NCBI RefSeq assembly: GCF_002911695.1
Contig: NZ_PQBS01000012.1
Location: forward strand, 1 to 60,345
Direction: 5' to 3'
DNA: 60,345 bases
Origin: Gracilimonas amylolytica
GTDB taxonomy: Bacteria > Bacteroidota > Rhodothermia > Balneolales > Balneolaceae
Shown here: one piece after another, positions 43,937 to 53,692 of the stretch
How positions within the stretch are numbered: position 1 is the stretch's first letter
Layout: the number at the start of each line of letters is the position of its first letter
Translations under genes and position numbers: made by a program
Notes under the pieces: generated by a model
Told to the model about the DNA's origin: nothing
The model's input: the letters and a program-made list of their open reading frames with translations, nothing else
The model's database searches: none

Positions 43937-44860
43937 CTAATATACTTCTTCGAAGCAACGGGCGCCGGGTTTTACCTTTCGGCGCATGTCTTCCCAATCC
44001 CATTCATCAGGATCCATATCCACGTAATCTCCTTTTACGAGCAGATATTCCGGGTATCCTTTTTTAGCCAGTTTCCTGTAAATACCGGCCTCCATCCCTT
44101 TTATCCCACAAATGTAGATTAGGGTGTTTTCCTGACTGAAGATAGGATCCAGAACTTCTGATTCATCCTCAATGGCCGTTTGAACATAATATTTGGTTCC
44201 ATCGGGACGGCGATCCTCACGGGAAATTTTTGCGATGTAATGAAAATTGTCGTGTTTTTTCTCCATCTCCATGAAGTAATCCGGATAGATCAGGTCTGTA
44301 CGATAGGCCGCCCCAAACACCAATGCGATCTCCCCATTGTAACCGGATTCCAGCATTTCCATGATCATCCCTCTGAACGGAGCTATTCCGGTGCCTGTAG
44401 CAAAGAACACATAATTGAAATTGCCGGGGTTTTCCGGCAGCAAAAACCGTTTACCACTTGGACCTGTTGCTTTTACTTTATCACCGGGCTTCAGGTCAGC
44501 AAGGTAATTCGAACAAATACCCGTGTATAACGAGCCATCGATCTCCTCAATTGTTCGTTTCACAGTGGTTGAGATCAAATGGGATTTCCCACCTTCTCCG
44601 GCAGTTGGTGATGATACAGAATACAACCTAAGTTTATGAGGTTTTCCACGCTCATCCTCACCCGGAGCCAGAATGCCGATCGACTGCCCTACCCTGACTC
44701 TGCCTTCGAGGTCGGTTCCGGATACATCAAAAGTTACGTGACGGACAAAATTCGGGCTGCTTTCTTTAGTGCAGATATAGTTCTCAACCACGGTTATTTC
44801 TGTTGGATCTTTAGGAGAGTAGATATTCAGTTCAACTTCAGGTAAGGTGATTTCCGCCAT
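43937..44860 (-). CDS. Ferredoxin--NADP(+) reductase, plant type
   Basis: 307-aa flavoenzyme that passes electrons between ferredoxin and NADP(H). FAD site: KLRLYSVSSPTAGE (RxYS motif) and TGICSNYLADLKPGDKV. NADP site: FFATGTGIAPFRGMI and YICGIKGMEAGI. It ends in RCFEEVY, with the C-terminal Tyr that stacks on FAD in plant-type FNR. The ATG at 44860 is preferred; an upstream TTG at 44872 would add four residues. It stands alone, with the beta-barrel gene's terminator upstream. Confidence 0.92.
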   Translation of the reverse strand: MAEITLPEVELNIYSPKDPTEITVVENYICTKESSPNFVRHVTFDVSGTDLEGRVRVGQSIGILAPGEDERGKPHKLRLYSVSSPTAGEGGKSHLISTTVKRTIEEIDGSLYTGICSNYLADLKPGDKVKATGPSGKRFLLPENPGNFNYVFFATGTGIAPFRGMIMEMLESGYNGEIALVFGAAYRTDLIYPDYFMEMEKKHDNFHYIAKISREDRRPDGTKYYVQTAIEDESEVLDPIFSQENTLIYICGIKGMEAGIYRKLAKKGYPEYLLVKGDYVDMDPDEWDWEDMRRKVKPGARCFEEVY

Positions 44861-44881
44861 GCTTGCGTTCAATAATTAGGT

Positions 44882-44919
44882 TAAAATAAAAAAGCCCGTA
44901 TCCTCTTCAGATACGGGCT
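44882..44919 (-). terminator. Rho-independent terminator of the beta-barrel gene
   Basis: AGCCCGTATC-CTCTTCA-GATACGGGCT, a 10-bp stem, followed on the minus strand by TTTTTTATTTTAA. Confidence 0.92.
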
Positions 44920-44937
44920 CAAAATAGATGTTCTCAC

Positions 44938-45510
44938 TTAGAAATAAAATGTAAGTCCGGCCGAAATAACGTTTCCACTGAACTCCTTATCAGTGATATC
45001 GTCACTGCCATCCAAAAACAGGTATCGGTAATCAATGTTGAACGCTGCTGATTCCGAGATGGCTACATCAGCCCCAAATCCTAAGTGATACCCGAATTTA
45101 ACTTCTGAGTCATCACCGGGATTGATAAATCCCCCGTCATAGTCATAAAACGTATAATAGGCTCCCAGTCCGGCTAAACCATAGGGAGAAAAATTTTGGG
45201 CCAACGGAGCAAAAAGCATCAGTGATCCGGTTATTGGCACCTGTTTCACCGACAATTCACCACCGGTGGTTGTGTAGGTTTGTTCACCTCTGTACTCCAG
45301 TGAGAACTCACCTCCCAAATACTTCCCCTTTGAGCGAGACTGAATACCAATGAACATGGTTCCGTCATCCGCATCAGGAGCTTTGTAATATCCAATTTTG
45401 GGACCGAATCCTGATCCGTCCTCTATCAGATATTGCTGTGCATGAGATAGTGAGAAAAGGCTTGTAACGGCCATTAAAACAACGATTGTAACAAACTTCT
45501 TCATTAACAT
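44938..45510 (-). CDS. Outer-membrane beta-barrel protein
   Basis: 190-aa exported protein. Signal peptide MKKFVTIVVLMAVTSLFSLS ending S-H-A-Q; the ATG at 45504 is an alternative start that removes two residues. The mature chain alternates short amphipathic strands and ends in AGLTFYF, the aromatic C-terminus recognised by the BAM complex. A small eight-strand OmpA/OmpW-like barrel is likely. It has its own terminator and no operon partner. Confidence 0.88.
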   Translation of the reverse strand: MLMKKFVTIVVLMAVTSLFSLSHAQQYLIEDGSGFGPKIGYYKAPDADDGTMFIGIQSRSKGKYLGGEFSLEYRGEQTYTTTGGELSVKQVPITGSLMLFAPLAQNFSPYGLAGLGAYYTFYDYDGGFINPGDDSEVKFGYHLGFGADVAISESAAFNIDYRYLFLDGSDDITDKEFSGNVISAGLTFYF

Positions 45511-45572
45511 AGAGTTTAATTCAAGTTCATTACTTTATACCGTTCAGAAATGAATTGTTCCGAATTGTAATA

Positions 45573-46274
45573 TCACTGATTGCTGATCCGGTATCGGATC
45601 AACTCATCTACACTAAGCCTGGCACCGTTCTCATTCATCAGGTTTTCAGCTTGTTGATGTGTCACTCCAATGCTTCTCATTCTGATAAGGTTTTCTTTGG
45701 TAAGCTCTTCCATTGTATAGCCCAGATCCATCATATTACTGGTGAAAAATGCGGTAACATCTGCATTTCTGAGATCAATGAGGTCCTGTATGCTTAATTC
45801 ATATTCCAGTTCTTTCATCATGCGCGCAAAGGTACCGCTGACATCCGCATTTTGAAGAGCAATCAATTCATCAAGTGTCACTTCTGTGTAGCCTACATCT
45901 CTTATCTGAGAGGTGTAGGTAGCTGTCACGCCTTCGGCTCTCAGGTCGATCAATTGTTCCTGAGTCAATGCTCCATATCCCATTTCCTCCATCCAGGCGC
46001 CCATTCGGTTCAGCAGGTCTTCATCCGGCTGGTTGAGTTCCTGAACAAACGATTCGATAGGGTTTACATCAAAGGTTGGCATGTTGATCTTGGAACCCGC
46101 ATAGAACAGAAGAGTTGCAACAAACGCAAACAGCAGTATATAGTTCGCTATCTTTGAACCGGACGAATGTTCGGGGACTGAAGCATCACTCCCAAATTCC
46201 AACCCTGAGCCATCTTCCAGGTCTTCAAGGTCATTTCGAAGGTTTTTAAACTTTGTACTCATAGAATTGCCCAT
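45573..46274 (-). CDS. Membrane-anchored protein with ~28-residue helical repeats
   Basis: 233 aa; a start at Met5 (46262) is also possible. Residues 1-40 are acidic, one membrane span lies at ~42-62, and then come about four and a half repeats of ~28 residues (103-131, 132-159, 160-190, 191-219, 220-233) with the pattern L-x-x-[ED]-x-L-I-x-L-R-x-x-x-V-[ST]-x-x-[FY]-x-x-x-[LM]-x-x-L-G-Y. Similar repeats occur in the tails of some BlaR1/M56-type and anti-sigma proteins, where they read 'LIxLRxHGV'. No catalytic domain is present. It could be a partner-binding scaffold facing the periplasm; topology not proven. Confidence 0.82.
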   Translation of the reverse strand: MGNSMSTKFKNLRNDLEDLEDGSGLEFGSDASVPEHSSGSKIANYILLFAFVATLLFYAGSKINMPTFDVNPIESFVQELNQPDEDLLNRMGAWMEEMGYGALTQEQLIDLRAEGVTATYTSQIRDVGYTEVTLDELIALQNADVSGTFARMMKELEYELSIQDLIDLRNADVTAFFTSNMMDLGYTMEELTKENLIRMRSIGVTHQQAENLMNENGARLSVDELIRYRISNQ

Positions 46275-46325
46275 TTTGTGTTAAGGGAACCTACGTTAAA
46301 AGTTTAAAAAAGATACGTTAGAAAT

Positions 46326-46694
46326 TTATTCCACCAGGTCAAGTGATCGGGTCAGCTCTCCAATAGTAAACGGTTTTGAGATCAGGTCCACACAATCTGT
46401 GGCCTTTGCCCTGTCATAATTTACTTTATCAGAGTTTCCGGTCAGGTAGATGACTGCCGTATCGATCTTTTCCTTGATACGAGTAACCGCCTCAATACCA
46501 TCTATATCACCTTTCAATCTGATATCCATAAGAATGATATCCGGCTCGTGTTCCTCGGCCAGCTTGATCGCATCTTCACCTGAAGCGGCTTTTCCAACCA
46601 GGTCGTGTCCTAATTTTTTGATCATATTCTCGACTACAAGCGAAATGATCATATCATCTTCTACGATAAGAATCTTTTTTACTGGTTCTGCCAA
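46326..46694 (-). CDS. Stand-alone response-regulator receiver protein
   Basis: 122-aa CheY-like receiver domain with no output domain. Acidic pocket ILIVEDDMII (Asp13, Asp14), phospho-acceptor Asp57 in IILMDIRLKG, Thr in IYLTGNSD, and Lys in LISKPFTIGEL. The G-D-I-D-G-I-E motif after Asp57 is common in receivers linked to cytosolic histidine kinases. No kinase is adjacent; one without an input domain lies at 16392-17315. Confidence 0.95.
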   Translation of the reverse strand: MAEPVKKILIVEDDMIISLVVENMIKKLGHDLVGKAASGEDAIKLAEEHEPDIILMDIRLKGDIDGIEAVTRIKEKIDTAVIYLTGNSDKVNYDRAKATDCVDLISKPFTIGELTRSLDLVE

Positions 46695-46742
46695 TGTATT
46701 ATTTCCTTAAAAAACTTGAGATTAATCTTGTTTACCCTAACA

Positions 46743-47678
46743 CTAAAGAGAAGGCTGGTCGCTAAATGTTACACTTTTATTTTTCTGACCCGAGAAAAAT
46801 GTTTGATCCTCTGAAGTTCTGCTCATCAGATTCACTAAAATTCCCTCTTCAATGTCTACATAGGCTATCCATCCGGGAAATATTTCATTCACTCCATATT
46901 GGATGGGAATAGCCCAGCAGGTGCGTATTTCAAGTTCATTTCCGTTATCTATTTCACGGGGATAATGAACCTTTGATGGTATTTCCTGAAAGTCCTGTGC
47001 CTGCACAATGTATGTGGTATCCTGTCCGGTATATGGTTCCATATCGATCTCCATACCCGTCATTTCTTCCTGCACATCTACATAGCCAAAATTGATAAAA
47101 TCCGGAGTCTTGAAGTCAGGGTACCAGTTACCCCAGATCCGATTCACCCCAAGGGCATCTAAAAAAACGACGATCTCCGTACCCAGTACCTCTGCAGAAT
47201 CCACATATTGATTTTCAAATGTGAGGCTCCACTCAATATTTGCACTGTATTCATCGACCTCTCCACAATTTATACATCCCGGTTGTGGAGACATAGATCT
47301 TAGCTTTAACTGACTGGGATCCTGAACCCCGGTGAATTCCCTGTTTACATATAAAACACGCATTGCAGCACTAAGTAAGGTATCAGTGTTGGTCATTTCA
47401 ATGCGAATAACATCACGGAACCTACGCTCACAGGGGTTTTGACCATTCACAAACAAAATCTCACTGAACCCTGTAAAGCCAAATTCGTTCAATGTTGAGC
47501 ACAACCGACCGTTATTCAATTCTTGATAGTCTTCATTCAAAGCTTCCAGTTCGCCTAACTCCACCTTGGAGTAAACGGTTGGGTATTCAAGGGCTTCATC
47601 ACTGATGGTAAGCATATCGCAGGCCATGAATGAGAGGGATCCTGCCGCCAGTAATAAGATTATAATGAGTCTTTGCAC
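46743..47678 (-). CDS. Lipoprotein of unknown function
   Basis: About 311 aa. A GTG at 47678 starts a lipoprotein signal, VQRLIIILLLAAGSLSFMAC, with lipobox LSFMAC; a longer frame to 47735 would put 19 residues before it, which is unlikely. The body has several Cys residues (PGCINCGEV, NPCERRF, RTCWAIP), which may form disulfides. I do not recognise a domain. It is divergent from the D-amino-acid oxidase gene. Confidence 0.75.
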   Translation of the reverse strand: MQRLIIILLLAAGSLSFMACDMLTISDEALEYPTVYSKVELGELEALNEDYQELNNGRLCSTLNEFGFTGFSEILFVNGQNPCERRFRDVIRIEMTNTDTLLSAAMRVLYVNREFTGVQDPSQLKLRSMSPQPGCINCGEVDEYSANIEWSLTFENQYVDSAEVLGTEIVVFLDALGVNRIWGNWYPDFKTPDFINFGYVDVQEEMTGMEIDMEPYTGQDTTYIVQAQDFQEIPSKVHYPREIDNGNELEIRTCWAIPIQYGVNEIFPGWIAYVDIEEGILVNLMSRTSEDQTFFSGQKNKSVTFSDQPSL

Positions 47679-47791
47679 GCCTTCAGTACCTGATTGATGA
47701 TGACCTAAAGTACCAAAATACGGACGCTCATACAACTTTCACGACCCTATATTCAATAAGTCTTTAAAATGAAAAGATCCTATATTTTACT

Positions 47792-48907
47792 ATGCTCAAC
47801 AATAAAAATATATGTGTGCTTGGGGCAGGTGTCAGTGGTTTAAGCACGGCTTCCTTTTTGTCAGATTCAGGATATCCTGTCCATATTATAACGAAAGATG
47901 ATCCACGAACAGCCACTCTTCACCCGGAATTCTCAAGTCTTTTCCCGGCCGCTTCGATCATTCCCCATACTGTCAACTCAAATAAGCTCAGGGATCTCTT
48001 CAGGTTGAGCAAAGATCGGTTCGGGAAATTACACGACAAACAGTTTCCGGGGGTAACAATTAACCGGCACTATGAACTTTACTCACACCCCAGATCCGTT
48101 CCGGCTTATGCCAAAACCATGGACCATTTTGAGGTGTTTGATGATTTTAAACACGAATTTCATCCCGATCATCCGGAGTATCCTGCAGTAGCCGGGTGGC
48201 GATATTCGGCTTACTTTGCCGATTGGCCACTCTACTTTTCCGCACTGATCCGAAACACACTGGAAAAGATCGAGGGTTTTGAGATCAAAACTCTTTCACC
48301 TGATGACATTAGGGAACTGCCATATGATATCATCATAAACTGCACGGAGATCGGCAGCCTGAATCTGTTTGAAGATTCCTCAGAACAGATCCTGCACCGT
48401 GGACATCTTTTAAACCTACCGGGTATACCTGCAATTCGGGATCCGCAGGGAAAGGTGGTCTCCTATAATTTTTCACCCGGGAAAGAGGTGTATCGAAGTG
48501 AGAATGGCATAGAGCAGGATGTGTACTGCTATTCCCGACAGGATGGACTGGTACTTGGAGGTAGCCGGCAGAAGGGTACTTTGGATAGCCATGGAAAGTG
48601 GGTAGGCGAAGAATCTCAGGATCCGGTCATAGCAGTTGATAACCTGAAGTTACCTGCCCAGATTCTGGAATTACATTCAGCCATACTGAACCACTCTTTT
48701 GAATGTAAGCTTCCTCCAAAATCGAAAATGCGATCAAAGGTTGGGTACCGGTTCACCCGTTCCCATGAGAATGGATTGAGATTGGAAACAGAAGAAACTG
48801 GTGACAAGTTGGTGATACATAATTATGGTCACGGAGGTGCAGGTGTGACCCTAAGCTGGGGATGTGCTCACCGGGTTACAGAACTTTTAAAGGAAGCTAC
48901 GAACTGA
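47792..48907 (+). CDS. D-amino-acid oxidase
   Basis: 371-aa FAD enzyme that oxidises D-amino acids to oxo acids. Rossmann motif NICVLGAGVSGLSTASFL at the N-terminus and the DAAO signature VIHNYGHGGAGVTLSWG near the C-terminus. The middle has the GWRYSAYFADWPLYFSAL stretch typical of substrate-domain residues. Its 3' end overlaps the convergent MerC-like gene by 11 bp. Peptidoglycan-derived D-Ala or D-Glu are plausible substrates; glycine-oxidase activity cannot be excluded. Confidence 0.9.
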   Translation: MLNNKNICVLGAGVSGLSTASFLSDSGYPVHIITKDDPRTATLHPEFSSLFPAASIIPHTVNSNKLRDLFRLSKDRFGKLHDKQFPGVTINRHYELYSHPRSVPAYAKTMDHFEVFDDFKHEFHPDHPEYPAVAGWRYSAYFADWPLYFSALIRNTLEKIEGFEIKTLSPDDIRELPYDIIINCTEIGSLNLFEDSSEQILHRGHLLNLPGIPAIRDPQGKVVSYNFSPGKEVYRSENGIEQDVYCYSRQDGLVLGGSRQKGTLDSHGKWVGEESQDPVIAVDNLKLPAQILELHSAILNHSFECKLPPKSKMRSKVGYRFTRSHENGLRLETEETGDKLVIHNYGHGGAGVTLSWGCAHRVTELLKEATN

Positions 48908-49286
48908 AACCCATTTTTTTCTTGTAGTTCAGCCAGTGGCCACGTATCAGTAACAAACTGCCAATGAGAGTCACCCCGGCTTCACCATAATCGCCCAGAG
49001 TGTCATTAAACAGCCAGGCAAAAAAGATGATCGTCAACCCCACAAACAGATAGCCGGAAATTGATTTAAGGTCTTTCCGGTTCTTAACAGATAATATAAC
49101 AGCGGGTGCAATGGCCAGAAAAAACACCAGGTGAGTGTACTCATGGAATTCATCGAGTGCCGGCCAAAGTGGAATGAGTGATACAAAAACCGGAACCAGT
49201 AAACAATGAATAGCACATAATCCGGAAAGTCCTATACCCAGACGGTCCCAGAAACCTTTGTTGTCATTTTGGTGATTGTTACTCAT
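48897..49286 (-). CDS. MerC-domain membrane protein
   Basis: 129-aa protein with about four membrane spans. The MerC motif GLCAIHCLLVPVF (Cys pair) lies near the N-terminus, followed by LVFFLAIAPAVILS, GYLFVGLTIIFFAWLF and TLIGSLLLIRGHWLN. MerC proteins transport mercury in mer operons, but most chromosomal relatives stand alone and their role is unclear. No merA or merR is nearby. It overlaps the DAAO gene tail to tail. Confidence 0.9.
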   Translation of the reverse strand: MSNNHQNDNKGFWDRLGIGLSGLCAIHCLLVPVFVSLIPLWPALDEFHEYTHLVFFLAIAPAVILSVKNRKDLKSISGYLFVGLTIIFFAWLFNDTLGDYGEAGVTLIGSLLLIRGHWLNYKKKMGFSS

Positions 49287-49429
49287 CAGCTTTGAGCAGT
49301 CGGATTATCTTTTTTTAAACAGACCCCAAAGGTAAAAAAATTTAATAACAGCTATGAGAATTTAATCATCAAAAAAATTGATGACGGCATTATAGTTCTC
49401 TTTAGAAAATCACAACAAACCAATCGATT

Positions 49430-49684
49430 TCAGTATTTTTTGGGACTCATAAACCGATCTACCTCGCTTTTTCTTTTCATTCGGTGTTTAGTGTTTCGGC
49501 CGCTTACCATTTTCCTCCACATTTTAAAACTGGATCCTTTCAATTCAGAACGCATCAGCTCTATGGACTCTTCTTCATTCAGACCGAACTGAAATTCAAT
49601 GGCTTCAAAGGGAGTACGGTCTTCCCATGCCATTTCTATGATCCGGCTTTTATCAGCTTCGGTTAGTTTGTTAGAAGTTTTCAT
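49430..49684 (-). CDS. TIGR03643 family protein
   Basis: 84-aa small basic protein; ATG at 49684 chosen because the longer frame (to 49720) has no family match. Conserved pattern: EADKSRIIEMAWEDRTPFEA, FQFGLNEEE, then MRSELKGSSFKMWRKMVSGR and a Lys/Arg-rich end. The family is defined by conservation only; a helical, possibly nucleic-acid-binding protein is an inference. No operon partner. Confidence 0.88.
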   Translation of the reverse strand: MKTSNKLTEADKSRIIEMAWEDRTPFEAIEFQFGLNEEESIELMRSELKGSSFKMWRKMVSGRNTKHRMKRKSEVDRFMSPKKY

Positions 49685-49730
49685 AGTGATTGATTTATCA
49701 CCCATACAAATTACAATCAAAATTCAATCC

Positions 49731-49765
49731 ATAAAAAAAGCTCCTGCTTAAAAAAACAGGAGCTT
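49731..49765 (-). terminator. Rho-independent terminator of the BI-1 gene
   Basis: AAGCTCCTG / CAGGAGCTT, a 9-bp stem with a 10-nt loop; on the minus strand it is followed by TTTTTTTATGG. Confidence 0.9.
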
Positions 49766-49793
49766 GAGTAAATAAAATATCACTTAATGTAAA

Positions 49794-50489
49794 CTATCTC
49801 CGATCTCCAAAAATGCGCAGCATGAATATAAACATGTTAATGAAATCAAGGTACAGAGCCAGAGCACCCATGATCGCACCCTTACTTCCCTCCTCTGATT
49901 CCACATCCATCTCAAGACTCATGCGTTTGATCTTCTGAGTATCGTAGGCTGTAAGTCCCACAAATACCAGTACACCAATGTAGGTAACCGCCCAGTACAG
50001 GATCTCACTGTGCCAGAAAATATTGACTACGCTGGCAATAATGATACCGATCAATCCCATAAACAGAATGTTACCCCAGCTGGAAAGGTCCGTTTTTGTG
50101 AAGTATCCATAGGCACTCATCACTCCAAAGGTTCCGGCAGTCACAAAAAAGGTGGAAGCAATTGAAGCCTGAGTATAGATAAGAAACAGGACAGAAAAAG
50201 TGAGTCCATTCAAGGCCGAGTACAATAAAAACAAGGTAATAGCCCGTGTGGCATTCATACTCTCAATGGCACTTGAAAGCCATATCACCAATCCAAGTTC
50301 CGCTAAAATAATACCAAAGAACAGGATCTGATTACTTGCGATCGCATTTACCAGCGACTCCGTACTCGCTACCCTTAGGGCTACAAAGCCTGTTATAGCC
50401 AATGCAAGAGCCATCCAGCCATACACTTTATTAATAAAGGTAGCCTGAATCGATTTTACCTGTTCTGCTGTTAACTGATGTGTATTCAT
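49794..50489 (-). CDS. Bax inhibitor-1/YccA-family membrane protein
   Basis: 231 aa with seven predicted membrane spans (for example IMGALALYLDFINMFIFMLRI at the end, VYGWMALALAITGFVAL near the start, IGVLVFVGLTAYDTQKIK in the middle). The GLTAYDTQKIK and ALALYLDFINMF motifs are the family signature; the Asp pair is thought to gate a pH-sensitive Ca2+ leak in BsYetJ. Related YccA modulates FtsH in E. coli. Monocistronic, with its own terminator. Confidence 0.93.
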   Translation of the reverse strand: MNTHQLTAEQVKSIQATFINKVYGWMALALAITGFVALRVASTESLVNAIASNQILFFGIILAELGLVIWLSSAIESMNATRAITLFLLYSALNGLTFSVLFLIYTQASIASTFFVTAGTFGVMSAYGYFTKTDLSSWGNILFMGLIGIIIASVVNIFWHSEILYWAVTYIGVLVFVGLTAYDTQKIKRMSLEMDVESEEGSKGAIMGALALYLDFINMFIFMLRIFGDRR

Positions 50490-50572
50490 TATTTCTTAAT
50501 GATAAATAATTAGTTTAAAATTGAGCGTATTCGAGTAAAATTTACTAAACCGCTGCAAAACGTATTTATTGC

Positions 50573-50662
50573 ATGGATAAAATACTAAAATTCATCGGCG
50601 TTTGTGTACTGTGTATTCTGATAATTACCGGTTTGGTCTATTTATTTGAATGGCTCTTTTAA
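50573..50662 (+). CDS. Very small single-span membrane protein
   Basis: 29-aa open frame (MDKILKFIGVCVLCILIITG, then LVYLFEWLF) with one hydrophobic span and a charged start. ATG at 50573; 23 bp before the DUF2892 gene. There is no strong ribosome-binding site. It could be a real small membrane protein or a chance frame. Confidence 0.4.
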   Translation: MDKILKFIGVCVLCILIITGLVYLFEWLF

Positions 50663-50685
50663 TTCTAAAATAAGATGAGGTTACT

Positions 50686-50892
50686 ATGAAAAAGAACATG
50701 GGCTCTACTGACAAGATCATTCGATTTATTCTCGCAGCAATTTTTGTAATACTCTACTTTACAGGAACCGTAACCGGAACCCTGGGTATTGTATTGCTGG
50801 TACTGGCCGGTGTATTTGTATTGACAAGTCTGATCAGCTTCTGTCCGCTTTATGCTCCTTTTGGGTTAAGTACCTGCAAAACGGACGCCTAA
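50686..50892 (+). CDS. DUF2892 (YgaP-like) membrane protein
   Basis: 68 aa: a short basic start with MGSTDKIIRF, then two spans (LAAIFVILYFTGTVTGTLG and IVLLVLAGVFVLTSLISF) and the C-P-L-Y-A-P-F-G end motif CPLYAPFGLSTC. Matches DUF2892, the membrane part of YgaP-type rhodanese proteins, here as a separate protein. Good upstream AAGATGAGG site at ~50672. A bidirectional terminator follows. Confidence 0.92.
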   Translation: MKKNMGSTDKIIRFILAAIFVILYFTGTVTGTLGIVLLVLAGVFVLTSLISFCPLYAPFGLSTCKTDA

Positions 50893-50920
50893 ACACAGCA
50901 TCTGAATTTGATCATATTAA

Positions 50921-50949
50921 AAAAGGGCATGCTTACTACATGCCCTTTT
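50921..50949. terminator. Bidirectional terminator
   Basis: AAAAGGGCATG-CTTACTA-CATGCCCTTTT, an 11-bp stem with A- and T-runs on both sides. It serves the DUF2892 gene on the plus strand and the DUF5916-type gene on the minus strand. Confidence 0.92.
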
Positions 50950-50978
50950 GTTTGTTCTTTATTTTTCAAACGGATCCA

Positions 50979-53692
50979 TCAGCTTCCAAACCAATAACTC
51001 AGCTTAATGAGGAAAACATTGGTTGGCTTGGCATCAAAGATGTCATTCAGCTGATCGCCAAGATCAAAAGCACCGATCTTTGAATAATCCTCTCGCTGTT
51101 GCTGCCATACAAAATAGAGGGTTGAACCGGGCGTGTATTCCCACCTGAAAACGGCATTACCCTGAAGTGACCTGAAATTGAAATCCGGGTCAGAAAAAGT
51201 AAATGGGGATGAACTTCTACCTCCATCAGGATTAACCGTGTAGTTTCCATTTTGTTCAGAAATAGTACCCAGATCTTCTCCATATACATCATAATTGTAG
51301 GTATAGGGTTCGGCTACCTCCTTGAATCGTGAAAAATCACCGGTGGATACAAACGGCCTGATGTAGGTCTGAAGACTCATAGTTGGGCTAAAGGTCCAGT
51401 TCAAGCGCAGGTTAGCACTTACCGTGTGTTGTTCTATGTCTGAAAACACGTATCGGCTTCCGTAAGTATGGGTTGCATTACCATCCTCAACCGCGGTTAT
51501 ATACTGATCGATATCCACCTGATTTCTGTACTCCGGACCAAAACTAAGCTGAATATTACTGGTAGGACGGTATCTTACATTGAACCAAATGGCATTGTCA
51601 TATTCTCCGGCTATTTCTCTGCGCAGATTACCTCCCACATTGAAACTGATATCCTTGCTGCGATCGGTGTTGATGTTTGCGATCAGATTCCAATCTTTAG
51701 GGCGTTCCAAAACCGGTCCACCACGGCTTATGCGGTCGTAATATTGCTTGAAATTATACCCGAAGTTGTAGTTGAATGACCACTGATTATTGAACGAGAT
51801 ATAACCGCCATTCAGAACACTGTTTCTAATCTGATCGCCATCGTAATTCCAGCCGGAGTCATACCCTGCAAAGAACTCATAATACCTGACATATTTTGGA
51901 TCGATCTCACGATATACTAATACTCCACCAACCCATTTCAGGTCTGCTCTTGTCTGAAATCCAAGATCATTGATCTCGTAACCCGGTGAGGATTGAGAGT
52001 AGGTCAAAGCTGCCAGCCAGTTATCATCGCCCCCCTGCTTTTTGATGCTCATCTCAGTTGAAAATCCCTGTAAAGAGGTTTTTGCCGGATCCACGGAAAG
52101 CACATCGGAATCAATTCTGTTAAAATACCTTACCGGAGACTGTTGCGTTCTTGCTATCGCTTCACTGCTGCCATGAACGCTGCTCATTGAAAAAGCTCCA
52201 CTCGCCACCCAGTTCTGGTCAGCGAATTGGTGCTCGTAATCCAGGCCACCCACGTAGGCAGAACTGTGCAGGAAGTCTTCAAAATAGCGGCCATTCAGTG
52301 ATCGATTCACGGCCGTGGCAAATCCACCTAAATAGGTATTTCCTTTGTTGAAATCCTTCTTAGCCCGGCCTACCAGATAGTTGGTGGCCGGTTCAACAGC
52401 CAGTGTTCCGTCATTCCCATTTTGTGAGGTAAATTCTGCATTCTCCTGAAGCGTGTAGGCATCCATCAAACCGATGGACCAACCATTTTTGGTCTTTCCG
52501 CTTAATTTTGCGGCCGTTGCAATAGTCGTAAGGTCAGGCATTGTACTGTACTCAGAATCCACTCCTGCCCGATTTGGCGACCCTTGTGGAGAACGACCGA
52601 TCCTTCTGGAGTAAAATGGGGTCGGTGAGTTATATCTAATAAAGGTTTTGGTTTCACCAAACTGAAAGATATCCCTGCCCTCTAAAAAGAACGGTCGACG
52701 TTCGGAATAGAAATTCTCATTGGCAGTTAAATTGATGACCGCGGGATCTGCCTCTACCTGACCAAAATCAGGGTTGATCGTTGCAGAAAGTGTCAAGTCG
52801 GAAGTAATACCGTATTTAACGTCGGCTCCAACCCTTCCCGAGAGATCATTTCGCTGATAATAGGGATCTGAGGTTGTTTGATCAGGGATACGCGTAAAAT
52901 CAGCTGACACATAAGGCATGACCTCAAGTCGTCTGGGTTCTGAAAGTTGTTTGATGCCTTTCAGGTCACCAAAATTTGATACGATCCCAGAGGCATTCTG
53001 TGAAGTAGGTTTCCAGAATATTTCTTCACCGGTTCTTGCTATACTGCGCTGAAAATTAATTCCCCAGGTCTGCTCATCAGCTTTTGAGTTAAATCTGAGC
53101 TGAGATAAAGGGATCTTCATCTCAGCTGACCAGCCATAATCGGTTAATTGAGCTTTTGCTTCCCAAACGGCATCCCAGTATCATCTTCATTGGTATCGTT
53201 AATGATCATGAAATCTCTTTGCACACCCCGTGGATTCACCGCAAAAATGAAGGCTGTTCGCTTATCGTTATAACTGTCAAACCCGACGGTAACCCAATCA
53301 CTCATTTCAGTTCCATCACGTCTAAAGAGCGGTGCCACTATGGAATCCCGTGCAGAATCAAATGCTTTGATACCCACATAGATATGTGAATTTGTGTACA
53401 GGATCCGGCCTTCCGTACGCTGTGTGGCGGTTGCCCCGTCATTGGGAGACCTCTGGGTGAATTGTGTGGCGGTTGGGATCTCGTTCCATACACTTTCATT
53501 GACCAATCCATCCAGTTGAAGATCACTGTGATCTGATAATTTAAAAGCGGTTAGCGATGGTGAAGCCACTCTGCCTGAGCGGACATTTTGCTCATTTAAT
53601 GCATCTATTACTTTATTACTTTGATAAGAATTCTGGGCGTTAGCTCCGGCTGCCAGACACAGCAATCCCAGGGTTAGACATACGAATCTCAT
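50979..53692 (-). pseudogene. DUF5916/CBM9-like outer-membrane protein, split by one frameshift
   Basis: Two open frames (53692-53144 and 53120-50979) join as one ~900-aa protein. The first has a signal peptide ending G-A-N-A-Q and a CBM9-like sandwich (LDGLVNESVWNEIPTATQF ... FMIINDTNEDDTG). The second continues with MKIPLSQLRFNSKADEQTWG, ERRPFFLEGRDIFQF and a long beta-barrel ending in IKLSYWFGS. Adding one base near 53177-53180 restores N-E-D-D-T-W-D-A-V-W-E-A-K-A-Q-L-T-D-Y-G-W-S-A-E-M-K, the expected join. Function of the family is unknown; it is exported to the outer membrane. Either the gene is recently dead, or the base is a sequence error. Confidence 0.85.

Noticed and set aside
48897-49286. 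A mercury-resistance operon
   Set aside because: Only a MerC-like protein is present; no merA, merR, merT or merP is near.
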